From the NCBI GenBank assembly GCA_021639925.1, contig JAJXEL010000119.1:1-6174 (forward strand): a stretch of 6,174 bases of DNA. The letters run 5' to 3'. A program made the translations under genes and the position numbers. The notes below the pieces were generated by a model, which was not told where the DNA came from, did no database searches, and was given only the letters and a program-made list of their open reading frames with translations. Shown piece by piece: positions 1 to 5,454 of this stretch; within the stretch, counting starts at the first letter, position 1; the number at the start of each line of letters is the position of its first letter. The stretch comes from Alphaproteobacteria bacterium. GTDB lineage: Bacteria > Pseudomonadota > Alphaproteobacteria > CAAGCB01 > CAG-977.

Positions 1-482
1 CGTTCGGTAGAAGCTTCGGCTTCCAGAACAACCGCCAGCTGGCGGGATTTTTCACGAATGGAAATTTCGTCGCCTTCCTTGACCTGATAGGAAGGAATGT
101 TGACCCGTTTGCCGTTGACCAGAATATGGCCGTGGTTGACAAACTGGCGGGCGGCAAAAACGCTGGGAACAAACTTCATACGATAAACGATCGCGTCCAA
201 ACGGCTTTCCAGCAGGCCGATCAGATGTTCAGACGTATCGCCCGTACGACGGATCGCTTCGGCATAGTATTTACGCAGCTGTTTTTCGGAAACGTTGCCG
301 TAATATCCCTTTAATTTCTGTTTTGCCAGCAGCTGTGTGCCGTAATCGGTCGGCTTGCCTTTGTGCTGGCCGTGCTGGCCCGGGCCGTATTCGCGGCGGT
401 TGACGGGGCTTTTGGCTCTGCCCCACAAATTAACGCCCAAACGGCGGTTAATTTTAAATTTTGCAGCTAAACGCTTTGACAT
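1..482 (-). CDS. rpsD: 30S ribosomal protein S4 (C-terminus cut by window edge)
   Basis: S4 is a primary 16S rRNA-binding protein that nucleates assembly of the small ribosomal subunit. I translated the minus strand from the ATG at 482 and found an open frame of 160 codons to the window edge. The family is about 205 residues, so roughly the last 45 are missing. The N-terminus reads MSKRLAAKFKINRRLGVNLW, followed by GRAKSPVNRR and GPGQHG (residues 33-38). KQKLKGYYGN lies at about 54-63, and the S4 RNA-binding domain at about 93-155 contains FAARQFVNHGHILVNGKRVN. There are no N-terminal zinc cysteines, and the sequence reads as alphaproteobacterial. The start is fixed by the conserved MSKR. A GGAG at 495-498 lies 12 nt upstream, a rather long spacing. 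The gene stands alone rather than in an alpha operon with rpsM, rpsK and rpoA, with its own probable promoter just beyond mlaC. The frame is intact. Confidence 0.97.
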   Translation of the reverse strand, partial: MSKRLAAKFKINRRLGVNLWGRAKSPVNRREYGPGQHGQHKGKPTDYGTQLLAKQKLKGYYGNVSEKQLRKYYAEAIRRTGDTSEHLIGLLESRLDAIVYRMKFVPSVFAARQFVNHGHILVNGKRVNIPSYQVKEGDEISIREKSRQLAVVLEAEASTE

Positions 483-586
483 AGATTTAATGTACTCCAC
501 ATAATTTATTGTTGTTGTCCCGATAGTCTGCGCCCGGTATTTCAGGGGCAGCGGGGCGGCGAACCGTCCACATTCTCGGAAATAGG
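483..586 (-). promoter_or_regulatory. rpsD 5' leader with possible hairpins
   Basis: This is the predicted untranslated leader of rpsD. On the minus strand GCTGCCC (546-552) can pair with GGGCGC (530-535), leaving one bulged base and a loop of about 10 nt. Upstream, a GAACC/GGTTC pair could form a second, longer-looped stem. S4 is known to repress translation through its own mRNA in other bacteria, so a structured leader would fit, but I do not recognise a named leader family. The ribosome-binding GGAG is at 495-498. Confidence 0.3.
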
Positions 587-592
587 GTTCGA

Positions 593-621
593 AGTCTGGC
601 AAAAAAACAAGAGCTTGTCAA
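593..621 (-). promoter_or_regulatory. Probable sigma-70-type promoter of rpsD
   Basis: On the minus strand a perfect TTGACA (616-621) is followed by a 17-nt spacer and CAGACT (593-598), a weak 3/6 match to the -10 consensus. Transcription would begin near 586 and give a leader of about 100 nt before the rpsD ATG. The -35 lies only 22 bp beyond the mlaC stop, with no clear terminator between them. Read-through from mlaAC into rpsD is therefore possible. Confidence 0.55.
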
Positions 622-643
622 TCCCTTATCGTTTTTCCGGCGG

Positions 644-1258
644 TTATTTTCCGGCCGGTTTTTTCAACGTTTCGTTTTTCGCCGCCAGTTGTTTGACCAA
701 AGCCCCGACGTCGCCGCCGTTTTGCTGTAAAACGGAAGTGTATTCGTTGCGGTAGCTCATCAGCATGCTGACGCCTTCGACAACCAGGTCGGCCAGTTTC
801 AGCTCGTCTTTTTTATCAACGATGCGCCAAATGATTTCCACGTCGTTTTCCGTGTTGGGAATGTCGATTTTGGAAGTCACATAAAAGTCGCCGCTGTCGC
901 TTTTCCGGCTGCCGCTGAAAGCGATCGTTTCGCCGGCATAGTTGTTGAAACGTTCCGTCCAGGTGTAAATAATGTTGTTTGTCAGCGCGTCCGTGTATGC
1001 CTGCAGCTGTTCCGGATCCGTGGTCCTGGCGTACCGTCCCAGCGTAAAGCGCGCCGTGGATTTAATATTGACGGCCGACAGGAATATTCTGCGGAAAGCG
1101 TTTTGTTTTTGTTCCAAAGACGTTTTGGATTTTACAACGTCGCGCATAATATCGTCCGCCAGTTTTTTGGCGAAAGCTTCCGCGCCGGCGGCGTCTGCGG
1201 CCATTGCCGGAGCCGCGGCCATCAAAGCGCAGAAAACCAGAATGATCAGTTTTTTCAT
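644..1258 (-). CDS. mlaC: Periplasmic phospholipid-binding protein MlaC
   Basis: MlaC shuttles phospholipid through the periplasm between the outer-membrane MlaA complex and the inner-membrane MlaFEDB transporter. The 204-residue product is a typical length. It starts with a Sec signal peptide (KK, hydrophobic run, AMA at 18-20, probable cleavage after residue 20). The mature part shows the MlaC/Ttg2D family pattern: repeated Phe/Arg helices (FRRIFL, residues 55-60), LGRYAR (73-78), a beta-rich middle (FYVTSKIDIP, then IIWRIVDKK) and the VVEGVSM...YRNEY signature (159-173). The tail is Lys- and Ala-rich. It lies 9 bp behind mlaA. Its Shine-Dalgarno AGGGG (1265-1269) overlaps the mlaA stop codon, so translation of the two genes is probably coupled. 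No mlaD, mlaE or mlaF is present in this window. Confidence 0.93.
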   Translation of the reverse strand: MKKLIILVFCALMAAAPAMAADAAGAEAFAKKLADDIMRDVVKSKTSLEQKQNAFRRIFLSAVNIKSTARFTLGRYARTTDPEQLQAYTDALTNNIIYTWTERFNNYAGETIAFSGSRKSDSGDFYVTSKIDIPNTENDVEIIWRIVDKKDELKLADLVVEGVSMLMSYRNEYTSVLQQNGGDVGALVKQLAAKNETLKKPAGK

Positions 1259-1267
1259 GGATTGCCC

Positions 1268-2062
1268 CTATTCGTCAAATTCGTCTTCCAAAGAAAATTC
1301 ATAAGCGGCTTTGCCGTCTTCGTTCGTTTTGATTCCTTTGGCATTTTCAATGGTTTTTTTACGGTACTGCTGATACATCGAACGCATATACGCGTAAAAG
1401 TCCAAAGAGGATTTGCGTCCTTCGTCCAACAGTTCCAGGCTGTTTTCATAAGCGGCAAGAGCTTCGACAATATCCGCTATGATAAAAGCGCGAGTCACGT
1501 CGTCGTTGTCGTTTTGATACGAAATATAAGTAAACGGATCAAACACGACATTCGCGGCAGTTCCCGCAGCGTCACGCACGTTTGACGGCCCCAGGAACGG
1601 CAAGACCAGATAAGGTCCCGACGGTATGCCCCAGACGGCCATCGTCGTTCCGAACCCCTGATAATTCGGCGCGATTCCCATTCTGTCCGCGACGTCATAT
1701 ACGCCCAGAAAACCAATGGTCGAGTTGATGACAAAACGCGACAGATCCCGCCCGGCGTTTTTAAAGTTCAGCTGCAACAGATCGTTGACGACCGTCAGCG
1801 GCGTTTTCAGGTTGCTCAGGAACGTCCGCGCTTTTAATCTGAAGCCCGGAGTCGTTACTTTCCGGTATCCTTTGACGATCGGGCGCATCGCGTATTTGTC
1901 CGCCGCCATGTTAAAGGCAAAAATTTTGCGGTTCATCGGTTCAAGGGGATCGTTTGCCTCCCGGTAAGCGGCCAGAGCCGCCGGATCTTTGGGAACCGCC
2001 GCGCACCCCGCGGTCAGCAGGATCAGAAAAGAAATAAAAATCAAACTTGTCTTTTTCATCAT
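1268..2062 (-). CDS. mlaA: Outer-membrane lipoprotein MlaA (VacJ)
   Basis: MlaA sits in the outer membrane, removes mislocalised phospholipid from the outer leaflet and passes it to MlaC. The 264-residue product has a lipoprotein signal with lipobox LTAGC and lipidated Cys20. Family hallmarks follow in order: NDPLEPMNR (37-45), the LSNLKTPLTVVNDLLQ region (82-97), RFVINSTIGFLGVYDVA (109-125), YQGFGTTMAVWGIPSGP (134-150) and YLVLPFLGPSNVRD (151-164), then DPF at 175-177. The tail after about residue 235 is charged and ends in an acidic stretch; it may be slightly longer than in the E. coli protein. Two adjacent ATG codons (2062 and 2059) are possible starts. Neither has a convincing Shine-Dalgarno upstream. 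Nine bases separate its stop from mlaC, forming an mlaA-mlaC unit. Confidence 0.95.
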   Translation of the reverse strand: MMKKTSLIFISFLILLTAGCAAVPKDPAALAAYREANDPLEPMNRKIFAFNMAADKYAMRPIVKGYRKVTTPGFRLKARTFLSNLKTPLTVVNDLLQLNFKNAGRDLSRFVINSTIGFLGVYDVADRMGIAPNYQGFGTTMAVWGIPSGPYLVLPFLGPSNVRDAAGTAANVVFDPFTYISYQNDNDDVTRAFIIADIVEALAAYENSLELLDEGRKSSLDFYAYMRSMYQQYRKKTIENAKGIKTNEDGKAAYEFSLEDEFDE

Positions 2063-2157
2063 AGCCGCAGATTAACGCCGGGAAAAACAACAGACAAGTT
2101 TTTTTGACAGCCTATAGTCTTTTTTACTTTTTTTAAAAGGTATTGCTTTAACTTTTA
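2063..2157. promoter_or_regulatory. Divergent control region, mlaA / MetH-activation-like gene
   Basis: This short, T-rich gap must hold promoters for both divergent genes. For mlaA (minus strand) TATAGG (2111-2116) stands 16 nt after TTTTAA (2133-2138), a modest match. For the plus-strand gene, TTGACA occurs at 2104-2109 but no good -10 lies 16-18 nt downstream. TATAGT (2113-2118) is a fair -10 without a good -35. The minus and plus -10 candidates overlap at the palindrome CTATAG, so the two polymerases would probably exclude each other. Exact start sites cannot be fixed by reading. Confidence 0.3.
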
Positions 2158-2184
2158 ATGAAAGCGAATAAAACGGGGAACGCA

Positions 2185-3072
2185 ATGACCGACAGCGCCG
2201 CAAATGAAAAGGATATCTCTGCCGGACGGCTGGTCGATACGCTGTTCGGGGTGGAAGAAGAACCCGGCAGAACGGCGCGTCATCAGGCTTTGGCCGAAGA
2301 AGAACTGCCTCATTACTTGTTTGACGGACAGGCGGACGGGCGGCAGGCGGTTTTGCCTTTGATTCATGTGCCACATTACCGTTCAAAAGTAATTTCTCAA
2401 AAAAATATCGCGGATTTGATTCCTTATCTGGACGAACTGGCGTTGTTCGAACGCCAATGGGGATTCGTTAAAAAAGGGGGCAGCCGCGAAAATTGGTGTC
2501 ATTGGGTTGACGGCGAAGCCGTGCCCGTTTTGGAAAAGCTGATCCGTTTGTCCCGCAAACACCAGCTGCTGCAGCCGCGGGCTTTGTACGCGTATTTTTT
2601 CTGCGCGGCGGAAAATGAAACGCTGTATCTTTATAAAGATAATCAAAAAGACGTTTTTTTAACGATTGATCCGCCCCGTTTGAAAAACGGCGTCTGCGCG
2701 GCCGATAAAATCGCGCGCAGGGATTCGGGCGTTTTTGACACGATTGCGGCCGTCGCCGTCAATATGGGCCGCAACGCTACGGAAATGGCGCGGCGCTGGC
2801 TGTCGGCGGGCAAAGAAGTCGATTACCGTTATTTGCACGGTTTCGCATTGGAAATGCTGAACGCCATGACGCAGTATACGGCGGCCGTGATCGCAGGCGA
2901 AGAATGTTGCCTGGGGGACGTTTACGGATTGGGATCGGCAAAACAGGGCGCCGCAAAAGTACAGTCCGCCCTGATAAAAATGCTTGACGCTTCCCTGATT
3001 GATATCGCGTTCAGCCGCAATTACCTGATGATGCCGGAATACTCTTCGCTGGCTTTGGTTTTCCCGCGCTGA
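2185..3072 (+). CDS. Free-standing MetH-activation-domain-like protein
   Basis: In B12-dependent methionine synthase (MetH) the C-terminal activation domain binds AdoMet and supports reductive repair of cob(II)alamin. This 295-residue protein resembles that domain without the catalytic, folate or cobalamin modules. Family-like blocks are HVPHYRSKVI (61-70), IPYLDELALFERQWGF (79-94), ALYAYFFCAAENETLYLY (133-150), ARRDSGVFDTIAAVAVNMG (177-195) and DYRYLHGFALEMLNAM (213-228). Asp83 matches the position of the AdoMet-contacting Asp in E. coli MetH. The Arg- and Gly-Tyr-Pro-rich AdoMet loop near the end is not recognisable; that place reads GDVYGLGSAKQG (244-255), so binding may be lost or changed. 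The first 60 residues are unassigned. I chose ATG 2185 because GGGGA lies 5 nt before it; an in-frame ATG at 2158 would add nine residues. Split methionine synthases are known in some Alphaproteobacteria, so it could be a MetH subunit. Similarity is judged from memory. Confidence 0.75.
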   Translation: MTDSAANEKDISAGRLVDTLFGVEEEPGRTARHQALAEEELPHYLFDGQADGRQAVLPLIHVPHYRSKVISQKNIADLIPYLDELALFERQWGFVKKGGSRENWCHWVDGEAVPVLEKLIRLSRKHQLLQPRALYAYFFCAAENETLYLYKDNQKDVFLTIDPPRLKNGVCAADKIARRDSGVFDTIAAVAVNMGRNATEMARRWLSAGKEVDYRYLHGFALEMLNAMTQYTAAVIAGEECCLGDVYGLGSAKQGAAKVQSALIKMLDASLIDIAFSRNYLMMPEYSSLALVFPR

Positions 3073-3073
3073 A

Positions 3074-3655
3074 TCAGCCGGCTTTCGACTGTTGTCCGCC
3101 GGCGGAAATTTCCGATTCGATCGTTGGCAGAATGTCTTCGATTTTATCAACGTACGTCAGCAGCCGCGCGTGTTCGGGACGGATATAGCCGGCGTCGATT
3201 AACGTGTCGATCACGTTTCTTAGCGCTTCCCAGAAACCGTCCGCGTTATACATGATAATCGGTTTATGATGTTCGCCCAGCTGTTTTAGCGTCATGACTT
3301 CGAATATTTCGTCCAAAGTACCGATTCCGCCGGGCAAAACACAAAAAGCGTCCGAAGATTCAAGCATGGCGTCTTTACGGATATGCAAAGAAGGCAGAAT
3401 TTTTAATTCGCTGAGCTCAAAGATCTGTTCTTCCCTGTCCTGCAGCAGGGTATTGATAATGCCGACAACCGTTCCGCCGGCGTCCAAAGCGCCTTTTGCC
3501 ACGGCGCCCATCATGCCGACGTGGCCCGCGCCGTAAATCAGGCGGATATTATTTTCGGCCAGAATTTTTCCCAGTTTTAAGGCGTCTTTGACATATCTGG
3601 GATTTTTACCGTCGGCCGAACCGCAGAAAACGCCCAGAGATTTTATTTTAAACAT
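3074..3655 (-). CDS. LOG-family protein, probable cytokinin riboside 5'-monophosphate phosphoribohydrolase
   Basis: LOG-family enzymes cleave the N-glycosidic bond of nucleoside 5'-monophosphates, releasing the free base and ribose 5-phosphate. They were long misannotated as lysine decarboxylases. The 193-residue product has the full set of motifs: GVFCGS (8-13), YGAGHVGMMG (41-50), HIRKDAM (91-97) with catalytic-type Arg93, and PGGIGTLDE (108-116) ending in the catalytic-type Glu116. The loop usually reads GGG at the Gly-rich site; here it is GAG. I start at the ATG at 3655 because family members begin close to GVFCGS, a GGGA lies 8 nt upstream, and a perfect TATAAT lies between this start and the more distal in-frame ATG at 3721. 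The distal start would add a hydrophobic 22-residue leader not expected in a cytosolic enzyme. The stop is 1 bp from the stop of the convergent gene. The natural substrate in bacteria is uncertain. Confidence 0.92.
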   Translation of the reverse strand: MFKIKSLGVFCGSADGKNPRYVKDALKLGKILAENNIRLIYGAGHVGMMGAVAKGALDAGGTVVGIINTLLQDREEQIFELSELKILPSLHIRKDAMLESSDAFCVLPGGIGTLDEIFEVMTLKQLGEHHKPIIMYNADGFWEALRNVIDTLIDAGYIRPEHARLLTYVDKIEDILPTIESEISAGGQQSKAG

Positions 3656-3738
3656 TTTTGCATTCCCGTTTAAGAAAAAGTAACGATATAACAATATTAT
3701 AAGGAAAGATTTATTAAACATTTCTTACGGCACAGGCG
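3656..3738. promoter_or_regulatory. Divergent promoter region with overlapping -10 elements
   Basis: On the minus strand a perfect TATAAT (3696-3701) lies about 40 nt upstream of the LOG start at 3655, with no good -35. On the plus strand TATAAC (3687-3692) is a 5/6 match about 46 nt before the start at 3739, with only a poor -35. The two sit in one imperfect dyad, TATAA-N5-TTATA (3687-3701). The LOG and exported-protein genes may therefore share a single opening region or compete for polymerase. Confidence 0.45.
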
Positions 3739-4845
3739 ATGAAGCGTATTTTTGTTTTTATTTTCGGCACGATGATCTTTTTTTGCCCGTTCCGGGCTGC
3801 GGCGCAGCTGCTGGACGGTTTGTTCGAAGAAGAGGATTTTAAATCTTCCGAAATTGAAAAAATGCAACAAGAGGAAGCCGAAAGAAAAAAAGAAGAAGCC
3901 GAGGCATTAAAAAGCGCTTCCGCGCCGGATAAACCGGTTTCCGCACCGGCCGTTCAGCCCGTTTCCGCCGCCGCTTCTCCGGCTGCTGCGGAAAACCGGC
4001 CGGCTCCTGTTCCTGTGGTTACGGCTGCTCCCGTTCCGGCAGCTGCTGAAAATCGGCAGACGTTTGATTTACGTGCCGGGCCGCGGGAAATTCAGACGCC
4101 TTCTTTACCGCTGATCGGTTCGGGAAAGGCGCCGGTTCTGCCGGATCTGGGATCAAAAGCCGGCCGCCGGGAAGATGAAAATCTGTCTTTATTTGAAATG
4201 CGCGCGAAAAAAACGGGAGCTGCCGATACAAATGTTTTAAAGTTTGACATTGCCGGGATCCGGTTGAAAATGACGCCCGAAGAAGTAATGGAAAGAGCTT
4301 TGGGAGCCGGATTTTCGGTAAAATTTCAGGACAGAAAAATTCCCACCCTGAACGAATGGAAATACCGCCGTCTTTGCATGCAGCAAATGTTGTTTAAATA
4401 TGATACCAGGAAACGCTGCGTTCGGGAAATCGCGCAGTATAACAACAGCGAATATATCAGCCGTCTGGTTTTTGAAAACAAAGACCGCCGCGAAACGCTG
4501 ACCGTAGAATTCGCCAGCCGTTTCGCCGAAAATCAGGCGTATCGTATCCGCTATGTCAGCAAAGGGGACCATTCTTTGGGCACGACTGACGAAGCGCATT
4601 ATTTTAAAACCAAACGCCGGCAGGAATTTTTACGGCTGCTGATTACGAAATACGGCGTGCCCGATGACGAACAGGCGCTGTTGTGGGGCGTTTCCGGTGT
4701 CGGCGCGACTTTGCAGGCCGAACTGTCCGATTCGTTTTTGGACGCTTCGCTGGTTTTGGAAGACTTGTCGATTGAAAATACGGATTTTGATAATATGTCC
4801 GTTCAGGACGCGAAAAATCCTTCGGTCGAAAAGTTTAGTTTTTAA
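3739..4845 (+). CDS. Exported protein of unknown function, Pro/Ala-rich linker
   Basis: I do not recognise this protein. The 368-residue product begins with a clear Sec signal peptide (KR, hydrophobic run, cleavage probably after AAA at 20-22) and has no lipobox, so it is probably periplasmic. Next come an acidic, Glu/Lys-rich probable coiled coil (about 27-58) and a low-complexity Pro/Ala/Val linker (about 60-106). The linker contains PAAAENR twice (81-87 and 100-106). A second disordered stretch leads to a compact domain from about 165 to 345. That domain opens with FDIAGIRLKMTPEEVMERAL, a pattern like small periplasmic domains in which a Gly-rich strand precedes a TPEEV helix. Cys213 and Cys227 could form a disulfide. 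Later segments include YVSKGDHSLG (272-281), KYGVPDDEQALLWG (304-317) and LDASLVLED (334-342). The Shine-Dalgarno is weak (AGG close to the ATG). The stop overlaps that of the convergent gene by 4 bp. Confidence 0.85.
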   Translation: MKRIFVFIFGTMIFFCPFRAAAQLLDGLFEEEDFKSSEIEKMQQEEAERKKEEAEALKSASAPDKPVSAPAVQPVSAAASPAAAENRPAPVPVVTAAPVPAAAENRQTFDLRAGPREIQTPSLPLIGSGKAPVLPDLGSKAGRREDENLSLFEMRAKKTGAADTNVLKFDIAGIRLKMTPEEVMERALGAGFSVKFQDRKIPTLNEWKYRRLCMQQMLFKYDTRKRCVREIAQYNNSEYISRLVFENKDRRETLTVEFASRFAENQAYRIRYVSKGDHSLGTTDEAHYFKTKRRQEFLRLLITKYGVPDDEQALLWGVSGVGATLQAELSDSFLDASLVLEDLSIENTDFDNMSVQDAKNPSVEKFSF

Positions 4846-5381
4846 TATTTCCCCAGACTGATTCTGCCTGTTCCCAAAATATCGGTTTTCTGTTTGTCAA
4901 AAGACCCCGTGCGTTTTACGGCTTTGACCGTCGCTTCATAGCGCTGCTGTTTTTCAAGGCAGGGCGGCATATAGGGATACGGCTTGGCGGCATTGACGCG
5001 GCTGGCTTTTTCTTTAAAGGCAAAGCTGGGCAGAGTATAGCTTTCTCCGGGAACCGGCAGCAAAACGGCCGTAGATTCGCCGTTGTGATAAAAGCCGATG
5101 GATCCGTTGCCTCCGTTTTGGGCCAAAGCCGGTTCGTCCAGATTGTTAATTTCCAAAATCAGCAGGTTTGTCTGTTCCGGGATATGTGACACATATAAAG
5201 CCGGCGTGCTTCCTCCTCCGCCCTGGAACCGGCAGCCCTGATTTGCCGGAAAAATTTTGCCGTTCCAATCTGTCGGTTCCATGAAACTGACGGACAGTTT
5301 GGCAACGGGACGGTCGCGCATGCCGCAAACGCAGCCGCCGGATATGATTAGGGAAAGAAAACATAAAAACAGTTTTTTCAT
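4842..5381 (-). CDS. Small lipoprotein, possibly PEBP-like
   Basis: The 179-residue product has a lipoprotein-type signal: KK, a hydrophobic run to residue 13, then SGGC with Cys17 as the likely lipidated residue. The lipobox is slightly atypical (Gly-Gly before Cys). Residue 18 is Val, so outer-membrane sorting is likely by the usual rule. The mature part has NQGC (47-50), a Gly run (54-57), STPALYVSHIPEQTNLLILE (58-77), then YMPPC (137-141) and QRYEATVKAV (146-155). The order, 'Cys, SPxL, xxxP, then a hydrophobic strand, PPC and RYxxTVxA', recalls phosphatidylethanolamine-binding (YbhB/YbcL, Raf-kinase-inhibitor-like) proteins. The usual DPD and HW ligand-pocket motifs are not obvious, so this assignment is tentative. 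Cys50 and Cys141 could be disulfide-bonded. GGAA lies 8 nt before the ATG. The gene diverges from comF across an AT-rich dyad. Confidence 0.85.
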   Translation of the reverse strand: MKKLFLCFLSLIISGGCVCGMRDRPVAKLSVSFMEPTDWNGKIFPANQGCRFQGGGGSTPALYVSHIPEQTNLLILEINNLDEPALAQNGGNGSIGFYHNGESTAVLLPVPGESYTLPSFAFKEKASRVNAAKPYPYMPPCLEKQQRYEATVKAVKRTGSFDKQKTDILGTGRISLGKY

Positions 5382-5400
5382 CTGGACTTTTCCGTTATTT

Positions 5401-5418
5401 TAATATCAGAAGATATTA
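5401..5418. promoter_or_regulatory. Operator-like 18-bp dyad between lipoprotein gene and comF
   Basis: A perfect inverted repeat with 7-bp arms, TAATATC-AGAA-GATATTA, lies in the 73-bp gap between the divergent starts at 5381 and 5455. Neither end extends further. It covers the predicted transcription start of the minus-strand gene and touches a weak TTTAAT -35 candidate for comF (5399-5404), a good place for a repressor. I do not match it to a known regulator's box. Chance symmetry in AT-rich DNA is possible. Confidence 0.4.
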
Positions 5419-5419
5419 C

Positions 5420-5428
5420 TTTATATCA
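5420..5428 (-). promoter_or_regulatory. Extended -10 promoter of the small lipoprotein gene
   Basis: The minus strand reads TGA directly followed by TATAAA (5420-5425), an extended -10 with a 5/6 hexamer. The best -35, CTGTCC (5443-5448), is 17 nt upstream and matches only 3/6, which extended -10 promoters tolerate. Transcription would start near 5413 inside the dyad, about 32 nt before the ATG at 5381. Confidence 0.45.
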
Positions 5429-5454
5429 CATTTTTATTTGTTGGACAGATTTTT

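Noticed and set aside
487..573. A 28-codon open frame in the rpsD leader (minus strand, ATG at 573, TAA at 487-489) ending four bases before the rpsD start
   Set aside because: There is no usable ribosome site (GAGA is only a base away from the ATG), the peptide has no recognisable leader-peptide character, and a frame this short is easily open by chance.
637..666. GC-rich inverted repeat followed by a T run on the plus strand, terminator-like
   Set aside because: No plus-strand gene lies upstream of it. In the minus direction, where mlaC ends, the stem is followed by A residues rather than U residues, so it does not look like an mlaC terminator.
1103..1585. Plus-strand 160-codon open frame opposite mlaA and mlaC
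   Set aside because: It lies antisense to two clearly recognised genes, crosses their junction, and its translation has no domain or signal features.
3095..3113. Two adjacent perfect palindromes (TCCGCCGGCGGA and GGAAATTTCC) near the convergent junction, possible bidirectional terminator
   Set aside because: They fall inside the LOG coding end, have almost no loop and no T run. Codon composition is a sufficient explanation.
2659..3150. Minus-strand 163-codon open frame opposite the MetH-activation-like gene
   Set aside because: It overlaps the end of the LOG gene in another frame and is antisense to a gene with family motifs. Its composition (Arg/Gln/His-rich) is typical of a shadow frame.
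3656..3721. N-terminal extension of the LOG protein from the ATG at 3721
   Set aside because: It would add a hydrophobic 22-residue leader to a cytosolic enzyme, and a perfect TATAAT lies within it. The ATG at 3655 has a ribosome site and matches family length.
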